Below are positions 1 to 8,247 of a stretch of DNA of 64,000 bases, one piece after another. The position numbers and the translations under genes were made by a program. The notes below the pieces were generated by a model that made no database searches, was not told where the DNA came from, and saw only the letters and a program-made list of their open reading frames with translations. Within the stretch, counting starts at the first letter, position 1; each line of letters starts with the position of its first letter. This stretch comes from Chloroflexota bacterium. Lineage in GTDB: Bacteria > Chloroflexota > Anaerolineae > J036 > Brachytrichaceae. The DNA is taken from NCBI GenBank assembly GCA_023382055.1, contig JAMCQN010000013.1, positions 1 through 64,000 on the forward strand, written 5' to 3'.

Positions 1-108
1 CGCTTTGCCTTGGGGGCAATCTTCGTCTATCAGATGGCGTTGCTTTATCGTTTCGAGCATGGTTTGAGTCTCAACATCGGCCTCAAAGCGTTTATGCAGG
101 CGGTCTGA
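1..108 (+). CDS. C-terminal end of an unidentified protein (partial)
   Basis: An open frame enters from the left edge and stops at TGA 106-108. The 35 visible residues hold a hydrophobic stretch (FALGAIFVYQMALLY) followed by an amphipathic tail ending LKAFMQAV. This could be the last membrane segment of a small membrane protein, but 35 residues are too few to assign a family. It lies 47 bp before the glycosidase start on the same strand, so the two may be co-transcribed. Confidence 0.45.
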   Translation, partial: RFALGAIFVYQMALLYRFEHGLSLNIGLKAFMQAV

Positions 109-155
109 TGAATTGTGACCAAGCCTCTACTAACCCTCATAGGAGTACAAGTTCA

Positions 156-1898
156 ATGAATACCGTCACTAGCATACCGAGACCGGAGTATCCCCGCCCG
201 CAATTCACGCGCGCCGACTGGTTGAACCTGAACGGCGAATGGGAGTTTGAGACAGATGCCAGTTTGTCCGGCGAGGAGCGCAACCTCCATCTTGGACACC
301 CGTTAGCAAGGAAGATCACCGTCCCATTTTGTCCGGAAAGCGAGCTTTCGGGGATCGGCGAGAAAGACTTCATGCCGTCCGTCTGGTACAGGCGCGAAGT
401 CGAGCCCCCCGCTGCCTGGAACGCGCCGGGCAAGCGCATTTTCCTGCATTTCGGCGCGTGCGATTATGAAACCACGGTGTGGGTCAACGGCAAAAAGGCT
501 GGCTTCCACCGCGGCGGTTATACCTCATTTTCGTTTGAAATCACCGCCGAGGTCGCGCCGGGAAGCAATGTTATCGTCGTCCGCGCGGTTGACGATACCC
601 GCAGCAAACTGCAGCCCACCGGCAAACAGAGTGAAAGACTCCACTCGTACTCGTGTCTCTATACCCGCACGACCGGCATTTGGCAGACGGTATGGCTTGA
701 GGCTGTTCCGGAGACATTTATCCGAACGGTGAAGTATTACCCCAATATTGACGAAGGAACGATCACGATCCAGGCCGGCATCGACGGCCATACCGATGGC
801 TACCGGTTGCAGACGAAAGTCCTCGGCGATGGAAAGGAGATGGGTAAAGCCGATGTGGCGGCATCCAGTCTGGTGACATTTACAGTGAATCTATCCGAGA
901 CACACCTGTGGGCGCCGGGCGCGCCGTACCTGTATGACGTGGAGTTCACGCTCAGCCGGCCTGGTCAAGCCGGCGACCTGGTGAAGAGCTATTTCGGCTT
1001 ACGCAACATCGTCATCGACGGGAAACGCGTGCTGATCAATCACAAGCCGGTATTCCAGCGCCTGGTGCTGGATCAGGGCTTCTACCCGGACGGCATCTAC
1101 ACCGCGCCGAGCGATGAAGCGCTGCGCCGCGATATCGAACTGTCCATGGCGATGGGCTTTAACGGCGCGCGGCTGCATGAGAAGGTGTTTGAGGCGCGCT
1201 TTCATTACTGGGCGGATCGGCTGGGATACCTGACATGGGGCGAGTATCCCAACTGGGGTCTGGATCACGCGAATCCCCAGGCGCTGGAACGCTATCTGGG
1301 CGAATGGCTGGAAGCGCTGGATCGCGATTTTGACCATCCTTCCATCGTGGGCTGGTGTCCGTTCAATGAAACCAATCCCCAGCAGAATCCCGAACTGTTG
1401 CGCATGATCTACCGCGCCACCAAAGCCGTCGACACGACGCGCCCGGTTATCGACACGAGCGGTTACGTGCACGTAGGGACCGATATATACGACTGCCACA
1501 ATTACGAACAGGACGCGGTGAAATTCGCCGCGGCGTTTGAAGCTGTCAGAACGAGCGATGTGATTTACCAGAACTTCCCGCGCCATGATGCACCCTACCA
1601 GGGCCAGCCTTATTTCTGCAGCGAGTACGGCGGCATCTGGTGGAATCCCGGCCAGACCGATGACCAGTCATGGGGATACGGGGACCGCCCGCGCACGGAA
1701 CAGCAGTTCATCGAGCGCTACCGGGCGCTTACCGAGACGCTGCTGTTCAACCCGAATATGTTCGCGTTCTGCTACACCCAATTAACCAATGTGGAGCAGG
1801 AGGTGAACGGGTTATACACCTATGATCGCAAGCCGAAGTTCGATCCGGAGATCATCCGCAAGATCAACATCCAGCGTGCGGCGATTGAGGTCGTATGA
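156..1898 (+). CDS. Glycoside hydrolase family 2 protein (beta-galactosidase/beta-glucuronidase type)
   Basis: Predicted retaining exo-glycosidase of family GH2, 580 aa. The N-terminal part is a jelly-roll sugar-binding domain (FGACDYETTVWVNG, then GGYTSFSFEIT), followed by an Ig-like domain and a TIM barrel. The acid/base glutamate is E405 in GWCPFNETNPQ and the nucleophile is E490 in FCSEYGGIWW, so both catalytic residues are present. At 580 aa it is shorter than LacZ and close to compact GH2 enzymes; the beta-galactosidase small-chain domain is absent. No signal peptide is visible, so it is probably cytoplasmic. The start at 156 is chosen because AGGAG at 141-145 is well spaced from it; an in-frame ATG at 108 overlaps the upstream stop codon but has no ribosome binding site. 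Substrate cannot be read from the sequence; beta-galactoside, beta-glucuronide and beta-mannoside are all possible. Confidence 0.9.
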   Translation: MNTVTSIPRPEYPRPQFTRADWLNLNGEWEFETDASLSGEERNLHLGHPLARKITVPFCPESELSGIGEKDFMPSVWYRREVEPPAAWNAPGKRIFLHFGACDYETTVWVNGKKAGFHRGGYTSFSFEITAEVAPGSNVIVVRAVDDTRSKLQPTGKQSERLHSYSCLYTRTTGIWQTVWLEAVPETFIRTVKYYPNIDEGTITIQAGIDGHTDGYRLQTKVLGDGKEMGKADVAASSLVTFTVNLSETHLWAPGAPYLYDVEFTLSRPGQAGDLVKSYFGLRNIVIDGKRVLINHKPVFQRLVLDQGFYPDGIYTAPSDEALRRDIELSMAMGFNGARLHEKVFEARFHYWADRLGYLTWGEYPNWGLDHANPQALERYLGEWLEALDRDFDHPSIVGWCPFNETNPQQNPELLRMIYRATKAVDTTRPVIDTSGYVHVGTDIYDCHNYEQDAVKFAAAFEAVRTSDVIYQNFPRHDAPYQGQPYFCSEYGGIWWNPGQTDDQSWGYGDRPRTEQQFIERYRALTETLLFNPNMFAFCYTQLTNVEQEVNGLYTYDRKPKFDPEIIRKINIQRAAIEVV

Positions 1899-1997
1899 GA
1901 GTCCGCTCTATTGTGAACCAGGCTCGCGGTACACACAGGGCGATTACACAGGAATGACTGAAGGGATTAAATACGTCGTTGGCGTATATGCTCAACG

Positions 1998-2003
1998 TAT
2001 AAT
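1998..2003 (+). promoter_or_regulatory. Candidate -10 box of the restriction-modification cassette
   Basis: TATAAT lies 11 nt before the methyltransferase ATG at 2015. No good -35 hexamer is found at 16-18 bp, and no Shine-Dalgarno sequence precedes the ATG, so the transcript would have a very short leader or none. The 116 bp between the GH2 stop and this gene hold no other recognisable element. Confidence 0.4.
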
Positions 2004-2014
2004 GTTTGCAAGAT

Positions 2015-3184
2015 ATGAACACTGACTATCGCGCGTACCCACACTCCTTAGAACTAACTGTAGCTGAATATTTCGCCGGTATTGGCTTAGTCAGAATGGG
2101 ACTAGAACAACAAGGATGGAAAGTGGTATTCGCCAACGACATATCCCTGAAAAAGTTCGAGATGTATCGCACGTTTTATCCAGCTAGTTATGATCACTAT
2201 GTCATAGACGATGTATTTCATCTCATCCCTCGCAATATACCGACAACTGTACTGGCAACATGCTCTTTCCCTTGCATCGACCTGTCGCTTGCCGGGAATA
2301 TGAACGGCATAATTGATGGCAAACACTCAAGCGCATTCTGGGGCTTTATAAGAATGCTCGAGGCCCAGGGAAGCAACGCACCGCCGTTAGTTCTAGTAGA
2401 GAACGTTCCTGGTTGGTTGCTCTCAAATAAGGGCCGAGACTTTAGAGTAACCGTACAAGCATTGAACAAGCTTGGCTATGCGTGCGATGTATTTACACTT
2501 GATGCGCTGCGATTTACACCTCAAAGTCGCTTACGCGTTTTTCTTGTGGGAGCGAAATTACCCAGGTCTTTTAGCGAATTGAGACTAATACCTCAACGTT
2601 CAAGTTCTCTTCTTCCTCAGCAACTGAAGAAGTCTATCGCTGCTAATATTGACTTACACTGGTTTCAGACTCGTATACCGAATCCCCCGCCTCTGAAAAC
2701 ACACGGTCTGGCTAACATCATAGAACAAATCGATCAGTCTGACGAGCGATGGTGGTCCGAAAGCGAAGTACAGCGTCATCTTAATATGATGGCGGAATCC
2801 CATCGAGAACGTGTGTCAATACTAGCCAATGAACCGCGCACGACATATCGGACATTTTACCGAAGAAGGCGAGAAGACCAGCAGCGCGCTGAAGTCCGAG
2901 ACGATGATATATCGGGTTGTTTACGTACTGCCGTGGGCGGAAGCGGGAAGCAATTCCTGATACAAGCGGGCCACGGTCAGATTAAGATGCGCGCTATGAC
3001 GCCTCGCGAGTACGCAAGACTGCAGGGTGTGCCTGATCACTACCCAATCGAAGCAAGCAGCGTCCAGGCACTCACTGGATTTGGAGACGCCGTATGCGTA
3101 CCAGCGATCTCATGGATTGCCCAGAACGTCTTGAACCCGCTCGTTGAAGCATTGCCAATCGCAACCAGAGCCTCTTATGGCTGA
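2015..3184 (+). CDS. DNA (cytosine-5) methyltransferase of a type II restriction-modification cassette
   Basis: Transfers a methyl group from S-adenosylmethionine to C5 of cytosine at a specific site, protecting host DNA. 389 aa. Motif I is EYFAGIGLVRMGLEQ (residues 18-32), motif IV is SFPCIDLSLAG with catalytic C87, motif VI is LVENVPGW with E129, and motif VIII is QSRLRVFLVG. The target-recognition region follows and motifs IX-X are near the C-terminus (MTPREYARLQGVPDHY, then GFGDAVCVPAISWIA). The usual Pro-Cys-Gln of motif IV reads Pro-Cys-Ile here. The gene overlaps vsr by 8 nt (ATGGCTGA), so the two are translationally coupled. The cassette is visibly AT-richer than both neighbours, which suggests horizontal acquisition. 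Recognition sequence cannot be told. An upstream in-frame TTG at 2006 is a less likely start. Confidence 0.93.
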   Translation: MNTDYRAYPHSLELTVAEYFAGIGLVRMGLEQQGWKVVFANDISLKKFEMYRTFYPASYDHYVIDDVFHLIPRNIPTTVLATCSFPCIDLSLAGNMNGIIDGKHSSAFWGFIRMLEAQGSNAPPLVLVENVPGWLLSNKGRDFRVTVQALNKLGYACDVFTLDALRFTPQSRLRVFLVGAKLPRSFSELRLIPQRSSSLLPQQLKKSIAANIDLHWFQTRIPNPPPLKTHGLANIIEQIDQSDERWWSESEVQRHLNMMAESHRERVSILANEPRTTYRTFYRRRREDQQRAEVRDDDISGCLRTAVGGSGKQFLIQAGHGQIKMRAMTPREYARLQGVPDHYPIEASSVQALTGFGDAVCVPAISWIAQNVLNPLVEALPIATRASYG

Positions 3185-3650
3185 CAATCTGTCACCAGTT
3201 GAACGTCGGAAAACCATGAGGGCTGTGAAAGGAAGTGACACAGGTATTGAACGGCGTCTCTTTTCGACGCTAGCAGGTATGCATCTGTCAGGTTGGAGGA
3301 AAAATGACCCGACCACGCCTGGAAAGCCTGACGTTGTTTTCTATACCCAGCATATCGCTATTTTCATTGATGGCTGCTTCTGGCATGGCTGTCCACGCTG
3401 TAAACGCAAACTACCGCAAACAAACCGCGATTACTGGCAACAGAAAATTAACCACAATCGCCAACGCGCACGAACGATAAACCGGAGACTAAGAGCCGAT
3501 GGGTGGACAGTATTCAGACTATGGGAGCACGAAACCCGCGACCAGCACAAAATGCTGGCTTTCAAAGCTAAACTTATCAGCGCGCTCAACGCTGCTCAGT
3601 GGGAGGTAGGACATGGGCGACAAGATGCTCGAGAAAATAATGCTCGATAG
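3177..3650 (+). CDS. vsr: Very short patch repair endonuclease Vsr
   Basis: Nicks 5' of the T in T:G mismatches that arise when 5-methylcytosine deaminates, so that short-patch repair restores C:G. 157 aa, the usual Vsr length. The metal-ligand aspartate is in TPGKPDVVF (D52) and the active-site histidine is in IDGCFWHGC (H70). The C-terminal NRDYWQQKI and WTVFRLWEHE blocks also match the family. It starts inside the last codons of the methyltransferase and its own 3' end overlaps the next gene by 38 nt. Its presence confirms that the upstream enzyme makes 5-methylcytosine, because Vsr is only useful beside such a methylase. Confidence 0.93.
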   Translation: MADNLSPVERRKTMRAVKGSDTGIERRLFSTLAGMHLSGWRKNDPTTPGKPDVVFYTQHIAIFIDGCFWHGCPRCKRKLPQTNRDYWQQKINHNRQRARTINRRLRADGWTVFRLWEHETRDQHKMLAFKAKLISALNAAQWEVGHGRQDARENNAR

Positions 3651-4560
3651 CCGCCAGACAGTGAACGAATGGCTCGCATCATGTACTCGTGGGGGAAAAG
3701 TTTCGAGAAACAGTTTGGCAATTGGCATTGTTGTGCTCGATCACTTGCGAGATGCTTGCCCGGTTATGCGCGATGACGTTGTCAGCAAAGGCGGCGAAGT
3801 TAAAGGAACTCGTTCACGGCTAGGTCAAGTACTTGCCAAATATGAGATACCGGAATCATTCCTCAAGGAAGTAACAACACGGCAGGCTCATCAGGATGGT
3901 CAGCGCCTTTTTGAGCGCTTTGATTGGGGCAAAAGGCTGGCAGAGCTGCCATCCGATAAAAGGAGTCTTGTTCTGACCGACTGCATAGGCATCCTGGTCG
4001 AGCGTGCGAAAGGATGGTTAGAGCGTCAAAACCTAAAGCTTCAACTCGATCGACGCCAAGCGCCATCAAGCTGGGTCAGTATGATTGTTGAGAACGCGGA
4101 ACATAGATCAGGTGGAGTTGTTGAGCAGCATCTCGTGGGCGCAAAGCTTGAGCGACGTTTTAAGCATTTAGAGATCAACAACTACGCTGCTCACGCCGGC
4201 GACCAGCAAACAGAGCGGCATGGGGACTTTGAAATTGCTGATCTCGTATATCACGTTACCGCAACACCGTCAAGAAATGTTATAGAAAAATGCGGGGCTA
4301 ATATCAAGGCTGGACGACATCCAGTACTATTAGCGCCCGATAAAGAAATAAACAAAGCCAGAATTCTCGCCCAGGAAGAAAGCATCGAGAGTGAGATGAC
4401 TATTGTCTCAATTGAAGATTTCGTCGCGTTGAATATCATTGAGATGGCAATTGAGGAAAAGAAAGACTTCTATAGTCTGCTTAAGGAAATTATCGGAATC
4501 TACAACAAGAGATTATCCGAAGTAGAAACTGACCTCTCTCTGCAAATCTCCATCAAGTAG
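3613..4560 (+). CDS. DUF4928-like protein, probable restriction endonuclease of the cassette
   Basis: 315 aa. From memory it matches the DUF4928 family, which recurs next to C5 methyltransferases; I could not run a search. The start at 3613 has a strong GGAGG 6 nt upstream and lies inside vsr, so the three genes form one overlapping unit. The middle has a PD-(D/E)xK-like pattern: E187 in HLEINNY, D205 in ERHGDFEIAD, then YHVTATPS on the next predicted strand. The classical E-x-K is not present in that exact form. The C-terminal third is helical. Position (methylase, Vsr, then this) is the main argument for the restriction enzyme role; a non-nuclease accessory protein is possible. Confidence 0.7.
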   Translation: MGDKMLEKIMLDSRQTVNEWLASCTRGGKVSRNSLAIGIVVLDHLRDACPVMRDDVVSKGGEVKGTRSRLGQVLAKYEIPESFLKEVTTRQAHQDGQRLFERFDWGKRLAELPSDKRSLVLTDCIGILVERAKGWLERQNLKLQLDRRQAPSSWVSMIVENAEHRSGGVVEQHLVGAKLERRFKHLEINNYAAHAGDQQTERHGDFEIADLVYHVTATPSRNVIEKCGANIKAGRHPVLLAPDKEINKARILAQEESIESEMTIVSIEDFVALNIIEMAIEEKKDFYSLLKEIIGIYNKRLSEVETDLSLQISIK

Positions 4561-4567
4561 AAAATCC

Positions 4568-6943
4568 ATGATCCAGGAACTCGCGCCAGAGCAACTACGA
4601 CGGTCAATCCAGCCTGATGCGCTGGGCTTTGACACAACCGAATCGTTGCAGCCGTTGTCGGGCATCATCGGTCAGCAACGCGCTGTCTCGGCGCTGCAAT
4701 TCGGGCTGGGCATGCAGAAAGATGGATTCCATATCTACGTGGCAGGTCCAGCCGGCATCGGCAAGATGACGGCGGTCGAATCGTTTCTGGAACAGTTCGC
4801 CAAACAGAAAAGCACCCCGTCAGACTGGTGCTATGTCAATAACTTCGAAGATCCCTACCAGCCGAAATATTGCAGGCTGCCGCCCGGCGCAGGGCGCCAG
4901 TTCCAGCAGGACATGAAAAACATGATCGACGGCCTGCGCTCGCAGTTGCCGAAGGCGTTCGAAAGCGACGGCTACGGCGCAAAGCGGGATGAAATCACCA
5001 AGGCGCTGGGGAAACAGCGTGAAGTGGTGATTGAGCGCGTCAACGATCAGGCGGCACAGGCTGGATTCCTCCTGCAGTTCACGCCGACCGGCGTCGCCAT
5101 GACGCCGGTTCTCAGCGGTCATGCCCTCACCGATGCGGAATTCCAGGCCTTGCCGATCCCGGCGCGGGACGAATTCCGTTCCCGGCGCGAGGCGTTGCAG
5201 GACAGCCTGAAAGAGGACTTCAAGCAACTGCATAACCTGGAGCGCGCCGCACAGGAAAGCCTGCAGGAGCTGGACCGGCAGATCGCGCTTTATATCGTCG
5301 GCGAACTCGTGGATGGCCTGCAGAAAAAGTACAGCGGCATTGAAGACATCAGTGAATACCTCAAGGAAATGCAGAAGGACATCCTGCAGAATATCGAGCC
5401 GTTCAAGACGGGCGGCGCCGGCGCTGAGGAGGGCGTGCAAACCGCCACTCCCTGGTCGCGTGAGTTACCGTTCCACAAGTACGATGTGAACGTGCTGGTG
5501 AACAACAGCCGGACACAGGGCGCGCCGGTCGTCGTCGCGCTGAATCCCAGCTATACCAACCTCTTCGGACGGGTCGAGAAAGAAACCCAGTATGGGTCGA
5601 TGTACACCGATTTCACGATGGTGAAACCGGGCGCGCTGCACCGCGCCAACGGCGGATATCTGGTGCTGCCCATAGAAGACACGCTGGGGCAGTACGCCAG
5701 TTGGGACAGCCTGAAACGCGCCCTGCGGTCAGGGCAAATCATGATCGAGGAAATCGGCGAGCGCCTCGGGTTCCTGAGCACTAAAACGGTGCAGCCGCAG
5801 CCCATACCACTCGATATAAAAATCGTTCTGGTCGGACCGGCGAACATTTACTACTGGCTGCACGAATACGACTCTGAATTCCCCGAGTTGTTCAAGGTCA
5901 AAGCGGACTTTGAGACCACCATGCCATGCGATGAGCACAACATCGCCGACTTTCTCGCTTTCGTATCCACCCTGTGCCAGCGCGAGAATCTCAGACATCC
6001 CGACAAGACCGGCGCGGCGCGCCTGTTGGAACAGGCGATGCGCCTGGCTGAAGATCAGCAGAAGCTGTCGACCCATTTCGGCGCGATCGCGAATCTGATC
6101 CGCGAGTCGGATTACTGGGCGGGGCAGGAACAAGCCGCCACGATCAGCGCCGCCCACGTGCGCAAGGCGCTGGCGGAGAAGGAATACCGCGCCAGTCTGC
6201 TTCAGGATCGCTCGCGCGAGATGGTATTGCGCGGCACGCTGCTGATCGACACCTCCGGCGAGATGGTCGGCCAGATCAATGGGCTTTCGGTCATCAGCCT
6301 GGGCGATTACGAGTTTGGCCGGCCGACCCGCATCACCGCAACGGTGGAACCTGGTTCCGGCGGCATCGTCGACATCGAGCGGCAGGTCGCACTCGGCGGC
6401 CCGATCCACAGCAAAGGGGTCTACATCCTGGACGGCTATCTGGCCCAACGCTACGGGAAGGAGCGCGTCGTCTCGCTCTCGGCTCGGCTGGTGTTCGAAC
6501 AGAGCTACGGCACGATCGACGGCGACAGCGCCTCGAGCGCCGAACTCTACACACTGCTCTCGGTGCTGGCCGATCTGCCGATCAAACAGAGTATCGCGGT
6601 GACAGGTTCCGTCAACCAGCACGGGCATGTTCAGGCTATCGGCGGCGTCAACCAGAAAATAGAGGGGTTCTTCGACCTGTGCAATGCGCGCGGCCTGACC
6701 GGCGCCCAGGGCGTCATCATCCCGCAGAGCAATATGCTGGACTTGATGCTGCGCGAAGAAGTCATCGACGCCGTCAAATCCGGCCAGTTTCACGTCTGGG
6801 CCGTCAGTAACATCGATGAGGGCGTCGAGTTGCTGACCGGTGTGCCGGCGGGCGAACGCACGCCCAATGGCCGGTATCCTGAGAGCACCGTCAACGCGCG
6901 CGTGGATCAACGCCTGCGCGACCTTGCTGATCCGCCCAGATAG
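4568..6943 (+). CDS. Lon-like AAA+ ATP-dependent protease (AAA_32/LonB-related)
   Basis: Cytosolic ATP-driven serine protease of the Lon-related family with an insertion-rich AAA+ module, 791 aa, near the usual 800. The Walker A is AGPAGIGKMTAV (residues 59-70); the Thr/Ser that normally follows the lysine is Met. A long helical insertion fills about residues 110-280, the second half of the AAA+ module carries EEIGERLGFL, and the C-terminal S16 protease domain holds the Ser/Lys dyad: S654 in DGDSASSAEL and K697 in GGVNQKIEGFF. No transmembrane segment is seen, unlike archaeal LonB. The ATG is 7 bp after the stop of the restriction gene, so at present its transcription probably includes read-through from the cassette. 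It probably does housekeeping proteolysis; membership of a defence system is not supported. Confidence 0.9.
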   Translation: MIQELAPEQLRRSIQPDALGFDTTESLQPLSGIIGQQRAVSALQFGLGMQKDGFHIYVAGPAGIGKMTAVESFLEQFAKQKSTPSDWCYVNNFEDPYQPKYCRLPPGAGRQFQQDMKNMIDGLRSQLPKAFESDGYGAKRDEITKALGKQREVVIERVNDQAAQAGFLLQFTPTGVAMTPVLSGHALTDAEFQALPIPARDEFRSRREALQDSLKEDFKQLHNLERAAQESLQELDRQIALYIVGELVDGLQKKYSGIEDISEYLKEMQKDILQNIEPFKTGGAGAEEGVQTATPWSRELPFHKYDVNVLVNNSRTQGAPVVVALNPSYTNLFGRVEKETQYGSMYTDFTMVKPGALHRANGGYLVLPIEDTLGQYASWDSLKRALRSGQIMIEEIGERLGFLSTKTVQPQPIPLDIKIVLVGPANIYYWLHEYDSEFPELFKVKADFETTMPCDEHNIADFLAFVSTLCQRENLRHPDKTGAARLLEQAMRLAEDQQKLSTHFGAIANLIRESDYWAGQEQAATISAAHVRKALAEKEYRASLLQDRSREMVLRGTLLIDTSGEMVGQINGLSVISLGDYEFGRPTRITATVEPGSGGIVDIERQVALGGPIHSKGVYILDGYLAQRYGKERVVSLSARLVFEQSYGTIDGDSASSAELYTLLSVLADLPIKQSIAVTGSVNQHGHVQAIGGVNQKIEGFFDLCNARGLTGAQGVIIPQSNMLDLMLREEVIDAVKSGQFHVWAVSNIDEGVELLTGVPAGERTPNGRYPESTVNARVDQRLRDLADPPR

Positions 6944-6970
6944 ACGAACCGGACATTGACCAGTAATCAG

Positions 6971-7543
6971 ATGTCGAAATCTATTTGTGTCTACAGCTCA
7001 TCCAGCAACGCCATCCCGCAGGCTTACTACCAGACGGCGGCCGAACTGGGCGCGCTGATCGCGCAACACAACCATATTCTGGTATATGGCGGTTCAAATG
7101 TCGGTTTGATGGGTGAGTTGGCGCGTGCGGTTCACCAGCAACGCGGAAAAGTCGTCGGCGTTATTCCCGAAAGCATCCGGGCGCGCGGCGTGGCGTACGA
7201 ACAGGCCGACGAATTGATCGTGACCCGGGACCTGCGATCGCGTAAAGCCGTCATGGAAACCCGCTCGGATGCCTTCATCGCGCTGCCCGGCGGCTTCGGC
7301 ACGCTGGAAGAGGTCATCGAGGTGCTCACACTCAAGCAGCTCCAGGCGCACGATAAACCGATCGTCTTCTTGAATCAACTGGGATTCTATGTCCGCCTGT
7401 TTGATCTGTTTGAGCAATTCTACGCGCAGCAGTTTACCAAGAGTCAATATCGGCAACTCTATTATGACGCTCCCGATGCGGCGAGCGCGCTCGCCTATAT
7501 CGAATCGTATCAGCCGACCCTTCTGGAGAGCAAATGGTCATAA
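6971..7543 (+). CDS. LOG family protein (nucleotide 5'-monophosphate phosphoribohydrolase)
   Basis: Rossmann-fold protein of the LOG/YvdD family (TIGR00730), 190 aa. It is expected to hydrolyse the N-glycosidic bond of nucleoside 5'-monophosphates, including cytokinin-type ones. The hallmark PGGFGTLEEV is present in ALPGGFGTLEEVIEVLT, with the LVYGGSNVGLMGELA nucleotide-binding loop near the N-terminus and the RKAVMETRSDAF segment carrying the conserved Arg and Met-Glu. The ATG at 6971 is preferred over an in-frame TTG at 6956. The next gene starts 4 bp after its stop, suggesting an operon. Confidence 0.88.
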   Translation: MSKSICVYSSSSNAIPQAYYQTAAELGALIAQHNHILVYGGSNVGLMGELARAVHQQRGKVVGVIPESIRARGVAYEQADELIVTRDLRSRKAVMETRSDAFIALPGGFGTLEEVIEVLTLKQLQAHDKPIVFLNQLGFYVRLFDLFEQFYAQQFTKSQYRQLYYDAPDAASALAYIESYQPTLLESKWS

Positions 7544-7547
7544 GGAC

Positions 7548-8234
7548 ATGATCGTTTGGATTATCGGCGGGTGCATCGCGGTTGCGCTGTTAGGTCTCGT
7601 CATATACTGGCAACTCGCCGTCGCTGAAGGCGCTTACCTGGGCAGCCGCGTCGTTACCCTTCTGTATGACTGGTATGCCCCGCGCTACGATGGCGTCAAA
7701 CAGTACGCGCCGGAACTCGACACAGTCATGCTTGCCGTACCGATCATGAGCCACTTGAGCCGCGCTGCCCCGGCGAAGCCGCTGATCCTGGATATCGCAA
7801 CGGGAACGGGGCGGCTGCCGCAACTGTTGCTCGCACAGCGGCGCTTCCATGGGCATATCATCGCACTCGACCTGTCGGCGCGCATGCTCGCTATTGCACA
7901 GACAAAACTCGCTGAGCACGCTCAGGCGATTACGTGGGCGCGCCACGATGCACAACAATTGCCTTATGACAACAACAGCGCAGACGTAGTCACTTGCCTG
8001 GAAGCGCTCGAATTTTTCCCCGATCCGCAGGCGGCGCTGGATGAGATGATCCGCGTGTTGAAGCCAGGCGGGTTGCTGCTCATCAGCAACCGAGTCGGCC
8101 CGGATGCATGGATGATGCCCGGGCGCACGCTGCCGACGGGCGCCTTTGTGGCGCGTCTGCAACACCTTGGATTGCACGATGTACAGGCAGACCAATGGCT
8201 GGTCGACTACGATATCGTCCGGGCTACAAAATGA
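7548..8234 (+). CDS. Class I SAM-dependent methyltransferase with N-terminal membrane anchor
   Basis: 228 aa. Residues 2-22 (IVWIIGGCIAVALLGLVIYW) form one hydrophobic helix, so the enzyme is probably anchored in the cytoplasmic membrane. The Methyltransf_11-type domain follows: motif I is ILDIATGTGRLPQLLL, the acidic end of strand 2 is in IALDLSARM, and the post-motif block is FPDPQAALDEMIRVLKPGG. The ATG at 7548 has AGGA just upstream and lies 4 bp after the LOG gene stop. Substrate is unknown; a small molecule or a quinone/lipid precursor is possible given the membrane anchor. Confidence 0.85.
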   Translation: MIVWIIGGCIAVALLGLVIYWQLAVAEGAYLGSRVVTLLYDWYAPRYDGVKQYAPELDTVMLAVPIMSHLSRAAPAKPLILDIATGTGRLPQLLLAQRRFHGHIIALDLSARMLAIAQTKLAEHAQAITWARHDAQQLPYDNNSADVVTCLEALEFFPDPQAALDEMIRVLKPGGLLLISNRVGPDAWMMPGRTLPTGAFVARLQHLGLHDVQADQWLVDYDIVRATK

Positions 8235-8247
8235 AATAGGAGTTGTG

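Noticed and set aside
5729-6910. 393-codon open frame on the minus strand inside the Lon-like gene
   Set aside because: It lies entirely antisense to a gene with all catalytic motifs, and its translation shows no family features; GC-rich codon use keeps the frame open.
2015-6943. BREX-like defence island because of methylase plus Lon-like protease
   Set aside because: No PglZ, BrxC, BrxA or BrxB gene is present, the methylase is a C5 type with Vsr, and the Lon-like protein is the AAA_32 type found outside defence loci.
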